64,000 nucleotides of DNA, taken from positions 33,984,501 through 34,048,500 of the forward strand of contig NC_088930.1 in NCBI RefSeq assembly GCF_038396675.1. The letters run 5' to 3'. Source of the DNA: Hydra vulgaris (taxonomy: Eukaryota; Cnidaria; Hydrozoa; Anthoathecata; Hydridae). The first letter of the stretch is position 1. Each line of letters begins with the position of its first letter. Of the stretch, positions 62,598 to 64,000 are shown one piece after another. The notes under the pieces were generated by a model, which was given only the letters and a program-made list of their open reading frames with translations, was not told the origin of the DNA and made no database searches. A program made the position numbers and the translations under genes.

Positions 62598-64000
62598 TTA
62601 TGCCGAGAATTAGGCATTTATTCACACAGTTAAATATATTGAGCAGTATGAAGCAGCGGAATTTTTGCTACAAAAGATGGGGTGAGATACTTAAACAATT
62701 AATCAGCAAAGATTCTCTCTCTTAAAGTAGTCCATATTTGACTCCTAAAAGAAGTGCTTTACTTGGTCGTTTGGAATCAAATAACAATAATCTTCAACCG
62801 TTTAATATTTCTTAAGGAAGTAACTAACTTAAAAATCACCTTTTTTGGGGGAGGGGTGAACCCCCATTCTCTTCACCCCTAAAATTGCCTCTGTCTATAT
62901 GATATACCAAAATGTCTTTTTTTTTTAAATTATTCATTCCTCTGTTTCGTTAACATCATTTTAGTTTGTTCCTCCTTGTGCAATTTATTTCTTTGCATTA
63001 TCAAGTTACTATTATTAAAGTTTTTAATATGTTTTGTTAACCCAATATCAAGTTCATTTTCCTTTGAAGGGAAATCGGAGAATTCCACTGGCTTTAATGC
63101 CCTCCTTTTTTAAGTTATATATATTTTATTTTTTCTCCAAAAGTTTAAAATACTTCAAACTGTTTGGTTGTCTACTCTCTCTATAGGCTTATTTATATAA
63201 TTCAAATTTTCAGCAATTTGTTTCCAAATCATACAGAAGCCATGTCTTAACAATTCTAATCTAATGACAAGTTGCCCCATTGTGCTTAAAAATATTACAT
63301 TTTGAATCCTTCACGAATATTTTTTTGAGAAAGTTGTGACATTTTCGAAAGGAATTAAAAATATTTTCCATCGTCTCCTAAGATATAAAAACACATCTCA
63401 GCCTGTAATAAAATTTAAAATTATGCAGCATCTTAAAACAATTATAAGATGTTATTTGTTATTGGAAAATTATTGTCCTAGCTTGATAATTAAATTGTAC
63501 TTTTTAAAGTAAAAGCAAGATTCATTTGCATTTTATTTAAAAAAGTTTTTTTGATATCAAGAGACCTATTGGAAGATGCAATAGGAAAGTTTCTCAGCGG
63601 AGCAATTTAATTTTAATAACTTAAAAATGTATAACATCAGTTGTCCGTTTTTGAAATAAAGGTTTTTAAATGACTCAAGAAATAATTCTAAAATAGGATG
63701 ACGGCATGCAAGCTAGAGAAGTGTTTTTACAAATTTGGATTGCAAAAGTATTTATAGATTTTGAATCTTAGATTCTTAATGAAACTGAATTTCATCAAAC
63801 CATCTATGCTGCCTATTTCTACAGTTTCAACTCTACTTATGAAAGATGCAAACTAGACAATATCTTATTTTGCATCAGTCTGCTTGTAACAGTATTTCTA
63901 ATTTTGAGAACTAATATAAAAAATAATATTAATTAAAGTCTCAAACAAGAATTTTTTTTTAAATGCTATTTTATTCATTCATATTTTCACTGTTGTATAG
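62598..64000. other. No gene recognised; weak reverse-strand coding-like patch
   Basis: On the - strand 62940-63290 can be read with few stops (MGQLVIRLELLRHGFCMIWK, QIAENLNYINKPIERV) and may be transposon or host-exon debris. I do not recognise it and there is no second line of evidence. Confidence 0.3.

Noticed and set aside
63268..63290. TGACAAGTTGCCCC near 63270 as a pogo end
   Set aside because: It resembles the subterminal word of the 37908 pogo element, but there is no GGGGAGAGCGGGG terminus nearby.

Overview
This window looks like accessory, repeat-dominated DNA from an invertebrate nuclear genome, most probably a cnidarian and plausibly Hydra. The grounds are strong AT richness, long (TA)n tracts, two intron-bearing host genes, tRNA-derived SINEs, CR1-like LINEs, Penelope-like elements, and dense Tc1/mariner, pogo, hAT and Transib remnants. 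The organism call is inference; no species-diagnostic gene is present.

Host genes. I can support two. (1) A TauD/TfdA-type Fe(II)/2-oxoglutarate dioxygenase, + strand, 5538-7453, with two exons, GT-AG splicing, an N-terminal hydrophobic segment and an AATAAA signal. (2) A MIF-family tautomerase, - strand, exon 1 at 49735-49888 and exon 2 at 48159-48304; the last short exon was not found. Its intron carries a pogo-like element.

Layout. 1-2.4 kb: 3' part of a CR1/L2-like LINE. 2.65-3.9 kb: a Penelope GIY-YIG fragment followed by a deletion derivative of a Transib element. 4.7-5.5 kb: a MITE abutting the dioxygenase gene. 9.5-10.5 kb: a (TAG)n tract fused to a tRNA-like sequence, then a MITE holding a tRNA-SINE. 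10.9-18.5 kb: decayed, unrecognised transposon-like coding regions, with a large inverted duplication and several very short hairpins. 19.2-28 kb: a CR1-like LINE split by a 6.3-kb foldback element (CCCAGCAAACATG ends, arms built of AACGTTGA units), which itself holds two Tc1-like elements and large (TA)n arrays. 28-35 kb: mostly unassignable AT-rich DNA. 35-37 kb: Penelope-like reverse transcriptase plus GIY-YIG, - strand. 37.9-40.3 kb: pogo element with TA duplication. 40.9-42.8 kb: Transib ends in inverted orientation tangled with a mariner element. 43.5-47.8 kb: two hAT remnants and a Tc1 remnant. 50.2-52.3 kb: a long foldback element. 53-58 kb: a palindromic MITE interrupted by a nearly intact Transib (RAG1-like) element. 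58.2-61.6 kb: a BED-finger hAT element with an 8-bp target duplication. 62.3-62.6 kb: a MITE.

Main result. The element at 54600-57959 has CACAGTG termini identical to the V(D)J heptamer, a 5-bp CACCC target duplication and a RAG1-like transposase reading frame with few breaks. Its two ends carry an ACAAAA-type nonamer-like block at different distances (22 and 13 bp), recalling the 12/23 arrangement of recombination signals. A second theme is a series of perfect or near-perfect 15-30-bp hairpins inside decayed coding sequences, which look like local template-switch scars.
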